From positions 1 through 9,226 of the forward strand of contig JAILDS010000004.1 of NCBI GenBank assembly GCA_024689165.1: a stretch of DNA of 9,226 nucleotides, given 5' to 3'. Below are positions 1 through 6,737 of the stretch, one piece after another. Position 1 is the first letter of the stretch, and each line of letters starts with the position of its first letter. The DNA comes from Clostridia bacterium (GTDB lineage Bacteria; Bacillota; Clostridia; Oscillospirales; Acutalibacteraceae). Made by a program: the position numbers and the translations under genes. Under the pieces are notes generated by a model that ran no database searches, was not told where the DNA came from, and worked only from the letters and a program-made list of their open reading frames with translations.

Positions 1-1245
1 GATGACGCGAAGGTCGCGGGACGGCACTTTTGACAGATTCTGTCCGAGGCTTTCCGTGGCGACTACCTTTGACAGCTCGCGCAGGCTCGCCGGCGGCTTG
101 TACGCCCCGCTCGAGACCACCTCGTCATAGAGCTCCGTGCCCGGCATCGGGGTGAAATGGTAAACCGTTATCAGGCCCGCTTTTACGGAAGTCATAAGAG
201 CTACGGTGTCGCGCACCTGTTCAACGGTCTCGCCGGGGTAACCGATGATGACCGACGCGACCGTCGTCAGACCGATCCTGTCGGTCATCTCAAAGGTCTC
301 CTGTACCTTTCCGTAGTCGATATGCTTGTGGATGCGCTTCTGCATATCCCTGTTGCCTGTTTCGATCCCGAACATTATCCAGCGGCAGCCGGAATCGTAC
401 ATGAGCCGAAGCTCCTCTTCGCCGAGTATCCCGATCCTCAGCTGAACGCCCCACTGGATGTGTATCGACTCGCGCTTCAGCCCTTCGCAGAATTCATAAA
501 TTTCGTTCCGCCTGAGACAGAAAAGTTCGTCGGAGAAGTATACGCCGTCAACGCCGTATTTCGTTGAGAGCTCTTTCATTTCACGTATCACGTACTCCGT
601 CGGTCGCTTGCGCAGGGTGCTCTTGTGGAACCTTGTGTTTGCGCAGAAGGCGCAGTTGCCGGGGCAGCCCTTTGCCGAATAAAGGTATACCATCTTTTTG
701 CAGCCGAGATACCTCTGGGTGTACTTTTCGATATTTACCAGAGAAAAATCGAGAACGCCGATATCGGCGAGATCCTCAAAAGGCCGTTCGCCGGTAAAAA
801 CGCGCTTCCCGTCAGCGTCAAGGTAAAACAGCCCTGCGATCTCTTCGAGCGGACTGCCTTTTTCGAGAGCTTCGGCTATCTCGAGCCAGGTGATCTCTCC
901 CTCGCCGTATGAGACGAAGTCGACCGAGCTGCAGCTCAGAGCGAGCTCGGGCTGCATCGAAGGCATCTGACCGCCCCAGACGACGGGACAGCCGTATTTT
1001 TTCGCGAACGCGGAGATCCGTACGGCGTCCCTGAGACCTCTTGAGGACATTATAGACAGACCGACCGCGTCCGGACAGAACGAGTCGAACAGCTTTTTCA
1101 GATTAATTTTTTCTATGTTCCTGTCCGCTATCTTCACCGTGTGCCCGTGCTGCTTCAAATAAGACCCGATGGCGAGCAGCCCGAGCGGATTCGATATGGC
1201 GCGGTTGTAATAACCGGTGGATGGAAAGAAAAAAAGGATGTTCAT
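1..1245 (-). CDS. B12-binding-type radical SAM protein, 3' end missing
   Basis: This gene is open to the left edge; 415 codons are visible, read from the ATG at 1245-1243. Residues 1-135 look like the cobalamin-binding-type domain of BchE-like radical SAM enzymes: NPLGLLAIGSYL near 19-30, WGGQMPS near 90-96 and YGEGE near 113-117. The radical SAM core follows, with the iron-sulfur motif CxxxCxxC at Cys194, Cys198 and Cys201. Later core landmarks are FGIETGN (292-298), VIIGYPGET (332-340) and FTPMPGTELY (364-373). No DxHxxG lower-ligand motif is visible in the N-terminal domain, as in many B12-radical SAM enzymes. It lies 69 bp downstream of another enzyme of the same class and is probably cotranscribed with it. 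The ribosome binding site is weak: only a CAGGAT-like stretch lies about 11 bases upstream. The family includes methyltransferases, ring-forming enzymes and others; the substrate cannot be read from the sequence. Confidence 0.88.
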   Translation of the reverse strand, partial: MNILFFFPSTGYYNRAISNPLGLLAIGSYLKQHGHTVKIADRNIEKINLKKLFDSFCPDAVGLSIMSSRGLRDAVRISAFAKKYGCPVVWGGQMPSMQPELALSCSSVDFVSYGEGEITWLEIAEALEKGSPLEEIAGLFYLDADGKRVFTGERPFEDLADIGVLDFSLVNIEKYTQRYLGCKKMVYLYSAKGCPGNCAFCANTRFHKSTLRKRPTEYVIREMKELSTKYGVDGVYFSDELFCLRRNEIYEFCEGLKRESIHIQWGVQLRIGILGEEELRLMYDSGCRWIMFGIETGNRDMQKRIHKHIDYGKVQETFEMTDRIGLTTVASVIIGYPGETVEQVRDTVALMTSVKAGLITVYHFTPMPGTELYDEVVSSGAYKPPASLRELSKVVATESLGQNLSKVPSRDLRVI

Positions 1246-1314
1246 AGCCGTGATATCCTGCAGGAGGTCAAAGGATATGTAAGAGAGAAATAAGGCGGAC
1301 GCCGACAGAGGCGT

Positions 1315-2766
1315 TTAACGCCGCCGCGCAGGGAGGTTCCTGCCCACGAGCCTCAGGCCGTAACGGATATAACTCATCGCCACTTTCGGTGTCTTTGCCG
1401 CCGAGAGCATTTTTTTTGCCATATACGACGGTCTGAGATAAAATCTCAGAAGTATCTTCTTTTTCAGCTCCGATAACTGTTCTGCCGACAGCTCTTTCGT
1501 ACCGGAGGTGTTCGGAAAGTAGCAGTCGTGCCCGAAGCTGCCGCCGGACAGGACGCTGTACTTCCTGCACTCTTCATAAAGGCCCGTCCCGTAATAAGGC
1601 ATCGCGACGTGAAGCTCGATAAAGTCGGGATCTATCCGTCGGATCAGCCGTTCTGTGTCGGCGATCATCTCTTCCGTTTCCCACGGGAAGCCTATCATGA
1701 AAAATCCGAAAAGCGGTATGCCCGCTTCACGGATCAGACGCGCGGCGCGGAGATTGTCTTCGACGGTCGTTCCTTTTTTGATTCTGCGAAGCGTCTCGTC
1801 GCTGCCGCTCTCAAAGCCTACGGCGATCGTGAAGCAGCCCGCTTCCCTGAGCTTTTTAAGCAGCCACGGCTCAAGAGGCTTTGCCCGGGAGTTGACGGTG
1901 AACTCGATCTCCCCGTGAAGCGGGGAGTTGATTATCCGGTCGCAGACGGCGCCGGCGTAGAACGGGTCTATCGTGAAGGTGTCCGCCTTGAAAAAGAAAT
2001 TCCTGATCCCGTAACGGAAATAGCATTCCTCTATCTCGCGGTAAACGTTCCCGACGTCGCGCTTGCGGACGTTCCTGCCCGAAATGATCGGCGTGAGGCA
2101 GTAAATGCAGCCCGAAGGGCAGCCCAGACCGGTCTGTATCGTCGCCATGGGTTCTCCCGTGTCCGGCCGGACGTACAGCTCGTTTTTCATCAGCCCGCGC
2201 GCAGGGAACGGCAGGTCGTCGAGGTCGTTTAGCCCGCACACAAACGGATTTTTGACGAAGCTTTCCTCATCTCTGTAAAAAATACCGTTGACGACGGAGA
2301 GCTTTCCCTCGCCGCGCAGGTAGAAGTCTGCGAGAGCTCCGATAACGAATTCCAGCTCGGTCCCGACGAGACATGAAACGCTTTTCAGGTCAAGGAAGTC
2401 GAGCAGAGAAGGGTCGAGATCGTAAAACACCGCGCCTTTGACGACGTTGACGCATTTGTGGAAGCCGGACACCCTGTCAAGGAAGGCAAGATCGTCTATG
2501 ACGGAGGTGTTGGTGGTGCTCAGCGCGATCATATCGGGCCTGAAGGAGCGCACGTCCCGTTCTACGTCCTCAAATGAGGCTTTTTCGGTCTGGTAATCCC
2601 GAAGGAAGACCTCGTAGCCCTTTTCAAGGAGCACCGCGGCGCAGTAGCCGAGGTCGTTGCAGGCGTGTATCGCACCTGTAGCGGCGGCGTCAAGGTTGCA
2701 CTGCGCCCTGTCCTCGCTGCGCTGAAGGAGCTTCCCGGGCGGGTACAGGAGCATCACTCTGTTCAT
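1315..2766 (-). CDS. B12-binding-type radical SAM protein
   Basis: A complete gene of 483 residues. The ATG at 2766-2764 overlaps the TGA of the upstream nucleotidyltransferase gene as ATGA, so translation is probably coupled. The frame stays open upstream to 2961, but that stretch is inside the neighbour, and the protein family begins at MNRVMLLYPP. Residues 1-190 form a cobalamin-binding-type domain without an obvious DxHxxG motif. The radical SAM core has CxxxCxxC at Cys216, Cys220 and Cys223, followed by landmarks such as FESGSDETLRRIKKG (318-332) and FFMIGFPWET (355-364). The C-terminus is basic, ends in three arginines and has the LRFYLRPSYMAKK-type segment seen at the end of many proteins of this family. 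The reaction is unknown. Being coupled to a kinase and a nucleotidyltransferase, it may act on a phosphorylated or nucleotide-activated substrate; that is inference. Confidence 0.88.
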   Translation of the reverse strand: MNRVMLLYPPGKLLQRSEDRAQCNLDAAATGAIHACNDLGYCAAVLLEKGYEVFLRDYQTEKASFEDVERDVRSFRPDMIALSTTNTSVIDDLAFLDRVSGFHKCVNVVKGAVFYDLDPSLLDFLDLKSVSCLVGTELEFVIGALADFYLRGEGKLSVVNGIFYRDEESFVKNPFVCGLNDLDDLPFPARGLMKNELYVRPDTGEPMATIQTGLGCPSGCIYCLTPIISGRNVRKRDVGNVYREIEECYFRYGIRNFFFKADTFTIDPFYAGAVCDRIINSPLHGEIEFTVNSRAKPLEPWLLKKLREAGCFTIAVGFESGSDETLRRIKKGTTVEDNLRAARLIREAGIPLFGFFMIGFPWETEEMIADTERLIRRIDPDFIELHVAMPYYGTGLYEECRKYSVLSGGSFGHDCYFPNTSGTKELSAEQLSELKKKILLRFYLRPSYMAKKMLSAAKTPKVAMSYIRYGLRLVGRNLPARRR

Positions 2767-3485
2767 AAACGGGCCCCGCTTTCCCTTATGCGCCGATCGG
2801 CGTAGCTGAGCTCCTCCGGAGTATTGACGTTTATCTCCTCTTCGGCGGCAAGAAAGGCTCTGCCGATCTTCCCGCGGGAGATGAGCAGGCTGAAAAAGTC
2901 GCAAAGGTCTTTCGGCGCGTTCCCGGACGTATCTATGAGCTCCTGCAGAAGGTCGAAGCATTCCTTCGAAAAATAACAGAGTCCTGTGCCCTTCATGTCG
3001 TTGAAAACATGCTTGGGTTTCTCCTCGCAGCCGAGAAGTACCCCGTCCCCGGAGACCTCGACGGAGAAATTGCGCCTGATCCTCTCTTCGCTGTCGAGGG
3101 TATAGCCGACGGCAAAATCGCAGCCTTCGAAAAGGCGCGCATCGACGGTCGGATTTAGGAATACCTCGTCGCTGAGCTGAAGGAGTACGTCGCCGTCGAT
3201 AAGATCCTTCGCGGCGGCCATGGAGCTGACGAGCCCGGTCGGCTCGTCCTGTACGACGTATCTGACGTTCGTCCCCATGTATACCGGGCCGAGCGAGTCG
3301 GCTATCTTCTCATGGCCGCGGCGGATTACCACGACGGCGTTTTTTATCCCGAGAGAACGGAGGATGCCGAAGGAATAGGAAATCAGCGGAGAGCCTCCCG
3401 CTTCCGCCAAGGGCTTGATGACCGTTCCCGGAGAACCGGGCGACAGCCTCGCGCCTTTTCCCGCAGCCAAGATCAGACCAACCAA
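2763..3485 (-). CDS. Sugar-phosphate-type nucleotidyltransferase
   Basis: A 240-residue enzyme of the RmlA/GlmU/LicC-like nucleotidyltransferase family, which joins a nucleotide from NTP to a sugar phosphate or choline phosphate and releases pyrophosphate. The N-terminal LILAAGKGARL (4-14) is the NTP-binding glycine loop, with VIKPLAE (22-28) carrying the usual Lys24. QDEPTGL (79-85) matches the base-recognition region, and Asp106 in LSDEVF is the likely metal ligand. CEEKPK (153-158) is the family's EKP motif. INVNTPEEL (218-226) matches the second metal region, with Asn219 where RmlA-like enzymes usually have Asp. The start is a TTG: it is the first in-frame start after the mtnK stop, and GAGG lies 7 bases upstream. 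An ATG just upstream is in a frame that closes after a few codons. It sits 9 bases after mtnK and overlaps the radical SAM gene by four bases. The length is that of a single-domain enzyme. The substrate is unknown: a sugar 1-phosphate made by the kinase is one option, a LicC-like alcohol phosphate another. Confidence 0.85.
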   Translation of the reverse strand: MVGLILAAGKGARLSPGSPGTVIKPLAEAGGSPLISYSFGILRSLGIKNAVVVIRRGHEKIADSLGPVYMGTNVRYVVQDEPTGLVSSMAAAKDLIDGDVLLQLSDEVFLNPTVDARLFEGCDFAVGYTLDSEERIRRNFSVEVSGDGVLLGCEEKPKHVFNDMKGTGLCYFSKECFDLLQELIDTSGNAPKDLCDFFSLLISRGKIGRAFLAAEEEINVNTPEELSYADRRIRESGARL

Positions 3486-3492
3486 CTCATTA

Positions 3493-3496
3493 CCTC
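3493..3496 (-). promoter_or_regulatory. Ribosome binding site fixing the TTG start
   Basis: GAGG on the minus strand overlaps the TGA stop of mtnK (3497-3495) and lies 7 bases before the TTG at 3485-3483. No in-frame ATG or GTG is available between the mtnK stop and the conserved LILAAGKG segment, so this site decides the start. The overlap of ribosome binding site and stop codon suggests coupled translation of kinase and nucleotidyltransferase. Confidence 0.7.
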
Positions 3497-4643
3497 ACAG
3501 CGCTTTTAATACGTCCGCCGCCGGAGCCGAAGTCCCGTATGCCTCTATAAGGGATATTCCCGCTTCGATGACCCTTCTTTCCATCTCCGATCTGGCGGAC
3601 GGGCAAAGCATTCCGAATTCCGGTATTTTCGCGATACCGACCGTCCTGCGAAGGCACTCGACGCCCGCGAAGCCCGCCGTGTCGGATATTACGGAAGCGA
3701 CGAAGCGTTTCGTAAAGTCAGGCGAACACAGAACCGCGTCGGTCCGCTGTTCCGCCAGCATGGCGCTGAGACGCTCTTCGAACGCTGAAATGAACTCCCC
3801 GGCTCCGCGCCTCATCTCTTCGGCGAGCTTTTTGTTACCGGAGACGGAGGCGTAGATATACTCCATCACGAAGTGCGCGAAGACGTTGCCGGAATCGAAG
3901 CCGATGGGACCGAAGAAGCAGAATTCGGGGTCGAATACAACGGCTCCGGAGTCGCTGACAAAGATCGAGCCGAAGTGCAGGTCGCCGTGGATGAGCGCCT
4001 GCGGCTTGTTCATAAAGTCGTATTTGAGCCCCGCCGCCGCGGCGCGCAGGGTCTTGTTCGAAAGAATCCTTTCGCGGCAAAAGCTCTCGTTTTCCGCCGA
4101 GACGGAATTCTCCGGAGAGCCGACGAAAGGCTCCGTGAATACGAGCCTCTCCGTCAGGGCGCACAGGTCCGGATTGGTAAAGCTTTTGACGAGCGCCTTC
4201 TTCTTTTTCGGCTCAAGGGCGAAATCCGACGTGCCGACCGTTGTGGCGGCTACGAAATCCGCCAAAAACGACGGAAGGAAATCAAAGCTCCGGCCCGCAA
4301 GCAGCGCGCTTCGCAGCATTTCGTACCCGGGGCTCATATCCTGCATGACGAGCAGCCTCAGCCGCCTGTTGTAGCCGTAAAGCTCTGGCAGCGAACCCGG
4401 CAGGAAAGAGCCGCAGAGCTTAATATACCCCGCTTCTCTGCGCCCGCGGCAGACCTCAAGCTTCATCTCGCGGGAGATGACTGCCTCGCGCCGGGCTTGC
4501 TTGAGTATCAGCGTTTTTCCGGTCAGTTTGCTGCGGACGCGGTAGATGTGGTTGATGTTGCCGCCGGTGATCTCGTCAAAACGGAGTTCGTCGTCCGAAG
4601 AGAAGAAACAGCTCTTCAGATAAGCCTCGATCTCGGCGTTCAT
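3495..4643 (-). CDS. mtnK: S-methyl-5-thioribose kinase
   Basis: A 382-residue kinase that phosphorylates 5-methylthioribose to its 1-phosphate with ATP in the cytoplasm, a step in salvage of methylthioadenosine left over from S-adenosylmethionine use. The length is close to that of characterised MtnK (about 400 residues). Seen in the sequence: EITGGNINHIYRV (24-36) for the nucleotide loop; Lys49 in LILKQA; an MtnK-typical block from SDFALEP (139-145) through FTNPDLCALTERLVFTEPF (155-173); HGDLHFGS (219-226) with catalytic Asp221; the DxE metal motif Asp238/Glu240 followed by FCFFGPIGFD; and the twin arginines Arg332/Arg333 in LRRTVGI. This points to MtnK rather than a generic aminoglycoside or choline kinase. 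ATG 4643 has GGAG 8 bases upstream. MtnK is also implicated in handling 5-deoxyribose. No mtnA isomerase or mtnN nucleosidase lies in the window. The next gene is a nucleotidyltransferase, not the usual mtnA partner. Confidence 0.88.
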   Translation of the reverse strand: MNAEIEAYLKSCFFSSDDELRFDEITGGNINHIYRVRSKLTGKTLILKQARREAVISREMKLEVCRGRREAGYIKLCGSFLPGSLPELYGYNRRLRLLVMQDMSPGYEMLRSALLAGRSFDFLPSFLADFVAATTVGTSDFALEPKKKKALVKSFTNPDLCALTERLVFTEPFVGSPENSVSAENESFCRERILSNKTLRAAAAGLKYDFMNKPQALIHGDLHFGSIFVSDSGAVVFDPEFCFFGPIGFDSGNVFAHFVMEYIYASVSGNKKLAEEMRRGAGEFISAFEERLSAMLAEQRTDAVLCSPDFTKRFVASVISDTAGFAGVECLRRTVGIAKIPEFGMLCPSARSEMERRVIEAGISLIEAYGTSAPAADVLKAL

Positions 4644-4668
4644 CGTATCATCTCCGTTGCGCAGCGCG

Positions 4669-4688
4669 ATAGGGTCATAATACCCTAT
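4669..4688. promoter_or_regulatory. Inverted repeat, possible operator of mtnK promoter
   Basis: A perfect repeat with 7-base arms (ATAGGGT and ACCCTAT) and a 6-base centre. It begins 4 bases beyond the -10 box of the mtnK promoter, so it would cover the expected transcription start near 4686. That placement fits a repressor operator, or a short hairpin at the very 5' end of the mRNA. No T-run follows on the minus strand, which argues against a terminator for the upstream hydrolase gene. Confidence 0.5.
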
Positions 4689-4692
4689 TTAT

Positions 4693-4721
4693 AATATAGC
4701 ACCTGAGCGGTGGGGTGTCAA
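4693..4721 (-). promoter_or_regulatory. Sigma-A-like promoter of the mtnK operon
   Basis: On the minus strand a perfect TTGACA (4721-4716) is followed by a 17-base spacer and TATATT (4698-4693), one mismatch from consensus. The expected start is near 4686, giving a leader of about 43 bases before the mtnK ATG. The TGA stop of the preceding hydrolase gene (4720-4718) lies inside the -35 box, so the operon can be expressed independently of the hydrolase. Confidence 0.75.
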
Positions 4722-5698
4722 GGCTGAACGTGCCCCGCGTCCGGCGCGTGAGCTTCCAGAAACTCAAATACCGTGTTCCAGTACAGCTCCGGCTGCAGGT
4801 AGGCGTTCGTCGCGTGGTAAGAACCTGGAACGACGAGCTTTTGCTTCGGCGCTGCGCAGGCGTTGTAAAGGCAGTCGAGCATGTAAAACGGGACGAATGT
4901 GTCGCGGTCGCCGTGGATGAACAAGGTCGGCGTATCGCTTTTCGCGACAGATGCGATCGGCGAGCTCCCGTCGAACCCGCGGCCCGTTCGCAGGCGTGAA
5001 ACGAGGTCTGCCGCGGGCAGGATGGGCTTTACGGGCAGGCGGAACTTCTCTTTGAGCTCGTACCTGTATTCGTCCTCAAGCGACGTGTAGGCGCAGTCCT
5101 CTATCGCGGCGAAGACCTGGCGCGGCAGCTTCATCCCGGTCGCGATAAGGACCGTCGCGCCGCCCATGCTCTGGCCGTGAAGGGCGATCTGCGCGTCCGG
5201 ATGCAGCTCTGCGACGTATTCCGCCCATTTGACGGCTGCGGCGGCTTCCTCTCTGCCCATGGTCGTGTAGCGGGCTCCGTCCGCGCCGTGGCCGGGCAGG
5301 TCCGGCATCAGTACGTTCCAGCCGCGCTCGTAAAAATGCCTGGCGTAAACGCACTGCATGACACCGTGACCGCAGTAGCCGTGACAGGTGATGACCCATT
5401 TGCTGCCGCCGTCGGGAGGGCACAGCTTGTGGGCGACGTATTCTCTGCCTCCGCCGGCAAGGAGCCGGACCTCGGCGGGCGACTGTTCTTCCATCCACCG
5501 GAGTCCCTCAAGGCATTCGGGGGCGCGGTCGTAGATATCCTCCGTGACCGGGTCCGCGAGATGCAGAAGCTGCGTCAGCCTGTCCCAGACCCTCGCGTTA
5601 AGGATGAGCTCGTAAAAGACCTCGCCGGACGCCAGAGCGGCAGCGGCGGTCCCCACGGCGGTCAGGGCGGCTGTCTTCAAGATCTTTTTGTTCTGCAT
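4718..5698 (-). CDS. Membrane-anchored alpha/beta hydrolase
   Basis: A 326-residue serine hydrolase of the alpha/beta fold, similar in layout to the Bacillus YqkD-type hydrolases. An N-terminal hydrophobic stretch (about residues 6-24, rich in Ala and Thr, after NKK) should act as a signal anchor, placing the catalytic domain outside the membrane. HGY (106-108) is the oxyanion region and GQSMG (175-179) holds nucleophile Ser177. HGDRDTFVP (262-270) supplies the acid, probably Asp266, and SYHAT the histidine, His295. A GTG nine bases upstream (5707) is in frame, but AAAGGTGA lies 5 bases before the ATG at 5698, so the ATG is preferred. The substrate is unknown; an ester, amide or thioester of a small molecule is likely for this fold. 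It is expressed from its own divergent promoter and may be unrelated to the operon below it. Confidence 0.85.
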   Translation of the reverse strand: MQNKKILKTAALTAVGTAAAALASGEVFYELILNARVWDRLTQLLHLADPVTEDIYDRAPECLEGLRWMEEQSPAEVRLLAGGGREYVAHKLCPPDGGSKWVITCHGYCGHGVMQCVYARHFYERGWNVLMPDLPGHGADGARYTTMGREEAAAAVKWAEYVAELHPDAQIALHGQSMGGATVLIATGMKLPRQVFAAIEDCAYTSLEDEYRYELKEKFRLPVKPILPAADLVSRLRTGRGFDGSSPIASVAKSDTPTLFIHGDRDTFVPFYMLDCLYNACAAPKQKLVVPGSYHATNAYLQPELYWNTVFEFLEAHAPDAGHVQP

Positions 5699-5738
5699 GG
5701 CGTTCACCTTTTTTCAAAGAAAATGGTCGTCTGGGTAA

Positions 5739-5767
5739 ATATTACTATTATCTGCGTCGTTTTGCAA
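5739..5767 (-). promoter_or_regulatory. Candidate promoter of the hydrolase gene
   Basis: On the minus strand TTGCAA (5767-5762), a 17-base spacer and TAATAT (5744-5739) form a weaker sigma-A-like pair, within an AT-rich patch about 40 bases before the ATG. The -10 box departs from consensus, so the exact hexamers are uncertain. Confidence 0.4.
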
Positions 5768-5830
5768 CAGGAATCGGGCGCGCCGTGGAATCCGGACGCC
5801 CGGACCGGGATGAGCCTTTCGATTTTGCGC

Positions 5831-5859
5831 TTGAAAACCGGACGTCTGAGTTGTACAAT
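5831..5859 (+). promoter_or_regulatory. Sigma-A-like promoter abutting the DUF1294 start
   Basis: TTGAAA (5831-5836), a 17-base spacer and TACAAT (5854-5859), each hexamer one mismatch from consensus. The spacer ends in TG, but directly against the -10 box rather than one base before it. The ATG of the DUF1294 gene begins only 6 bases after the -10 box, where transcription itself should start, so the first transcript may have no leader. It is probably the promoter for the whole rightward gene run. Confidence 0.65.
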
Positions 5860-5865
5860 GACCGC

Positions 5866-6150
5866 ATGAGGTATCTTGTTCTTTACCTGATCCTGATCTC
5901 GCTTATCGGAGTCCTCGAGATAGTAGTCGATAAATCCGCCGCCGTCAGGAACCGGTCCGGCGCCGACTTGAGCCGGATAAGCGAGAGGACTCTGCTTCTT
6001 ACCGCGGCGCTCGGAGGAGCGGCCGCGATGCTGGCGGCGATGAACGTCGTCAGGCATAAGACCCGCAAGAAGAAATTCACCGTGACCCTCCCGGTCATGG
6101 CCGTGATACACGCGGCCGCGGTCGTCCTTCTGGCCGTTTACGGCGTATAA
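5866..6150 (+). CDS. DUF1294 family small membrane protein
   Basis: A 94-residue protein with the DUF1294 layout: an N-terminal membrane segment (about 3-19), a conserved Asp-Lys pair (22-23), a second hydrophobic stretch with the glycine-rich LGGAAAML (49-56), the signature Arg63-His-Lys-Thr66 and following Phe71, and a third hydrophobic stretch (about 73-92). The family's function is unknown. The frame opens further upstream to a GTG at 5785, but that extension is charged, is not family-like and would lie upstream of the promoter; the ATG at 5866 starts right at the membrane segment. No ribosome binding site precedes it, consistent with a leaderless message. The next gene begins 13 bases after its stop, so it looks like the first gene of the transporter run. 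Confidence 0.8.
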   Translation: MRYLVLYLILISLIGVLEIVVDKSAAVRNRSGADLSRISERTLLLTAALGGAAAMLAAMNVVRHKTRKKKFTVTLPVMAVIHAAAVVLLAVYGV

Positions 6151-6163
6151 AGGAGCACAGCTT

Positions 6164-6667
6164 ATGAGGCGTTTCATCCCGGTAATACTTGCCGTTATCG
6201 TGGTCGTCGGCGCAGTTTTCGCTGCCGTGACGATCAGGTCGCCCGAGAAATACTTTGAGACGCAGCCGACTGTTTCCGACTCGGTCGTATATATCGAGAT
6301 CAACTGTAAAAACGTCGTCGGGAAAAGCGAGTCAGCTCCCGAAGACGGGGTCATCCTGGAACGCAGTCCCGTCGCTTACGTCGACGGAGACACTGTTTAC
6401 GACGCCCTCGTCCGCGCCGCCAAGACTTACGGCATCGCGCTCGACGTGGGCGGCAGCGCTTCGCACGGCGCGAAGTACATCCGCGCCATAGCCGAGGTGC
6501 GGGAGTACGACGGCGGCGATCTCTCCGGCTGGGAGTACTGTGTCAACGGCGTGTTCCCGATGACGGGCTGCTCCGCGGTAGATATTGCCCCGGGCGACGA
6601 GATACGCTGGCTTTATACCAACGACCTCGGCGCGGACGTGGGCAACTCCTTCAACGCCGACGGCTGA
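6164..6667 (+). CDS. Membrane-anchored DUF4430 domain protein
   Basis: A 167-residue exported protein. Residues 4-22 form a membrane anchor after MRR, without a lipobox cysteine, and the rest should lie outside the cell membrane. The C-terminal half matches DUF4430, the fold related to the C-terminal domain of intrinsic factor and transcobalamin: TVYDALVRAA (77-86), SGWEYCVNGVFP (121-132), GDEIRWLYT (144-152) and DLG (154-156). Cys126 and Cys136 could pair outside the cell. AGGAG 8 bases before the ATG is a strong ribosome binding site. In clostridia such proteins are often found near ECF transporter genes, and here an EcfT-like gene follows. It may bind a ligand for uptake, possibly a corrinoid by fold analogy; the ligand itself is not shown. 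Confidence 0.82.
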   Translation: MRRFIPVILAVIVVVGAVFAAVTIRSPEKYFETQPTVSDSVVYIEINCKNVVGKSESAPEDGVILERSPVAYVDGDTVYDALVRAAKTYGIALDVGGSASHGAKYIRAIAEVREYDGGDLSGWEYCVNGVFPMTGCSAVDIAPGDEIRWLYTNDLGADVGNSFNADG

Positions 6668-6737
6668 GCCGCCTGCCGACCCGCCGCGACCGTCTTTTTT
6701 CCGTTCTGCGTCTACCTGCCGCCGATCCTGTGAAGAT

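Noticed and set aside
1299..1314. Small inverted repeat (ACGCC, 6-base loop, GGCGT) right after the stop of the first radical SAM gene
   Set aside because: Five-base arms and no T-run on the minus strand; not a convincing terminator between the two radical SAM genes.
1528..2232. Long plus-strand open frame of 234 codons
   Set aside because: Antisense to the radical SAM core with its CxxxCxxC motif; the product has no recognisable domain.
2767..2961. Upstream extension of the radical SAM reading frame (1315-2766) to 2961
   Set aside because: It lies wholly within the nucleotidyltransferase gene, is arginine-rich and unlike the family N-terminus; the ATGA overlap at 2766 is a better start.
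3873..4694. Long plus-strand open frame of 273 codons
   Set aside because: It is antisense to mtnK, whose protein has a full set of family motifs; the frame is a by-product of high GC codon use.
5177..5869. Plus-strand open frame of 230 codons
   Set aside because: Antisense to the alpha/beta hydrolase and overlapping both intergenic promoters; no domain recognised.
6659..6700. Possible terminator between the DUF4430 and EcfT genes (GACGG ... CCGTC then six T)
   Set aside because: The stem is only 5 base pairs with a loop of about 26 bases, too weak to call; a weak attenuator cannot be excluded.
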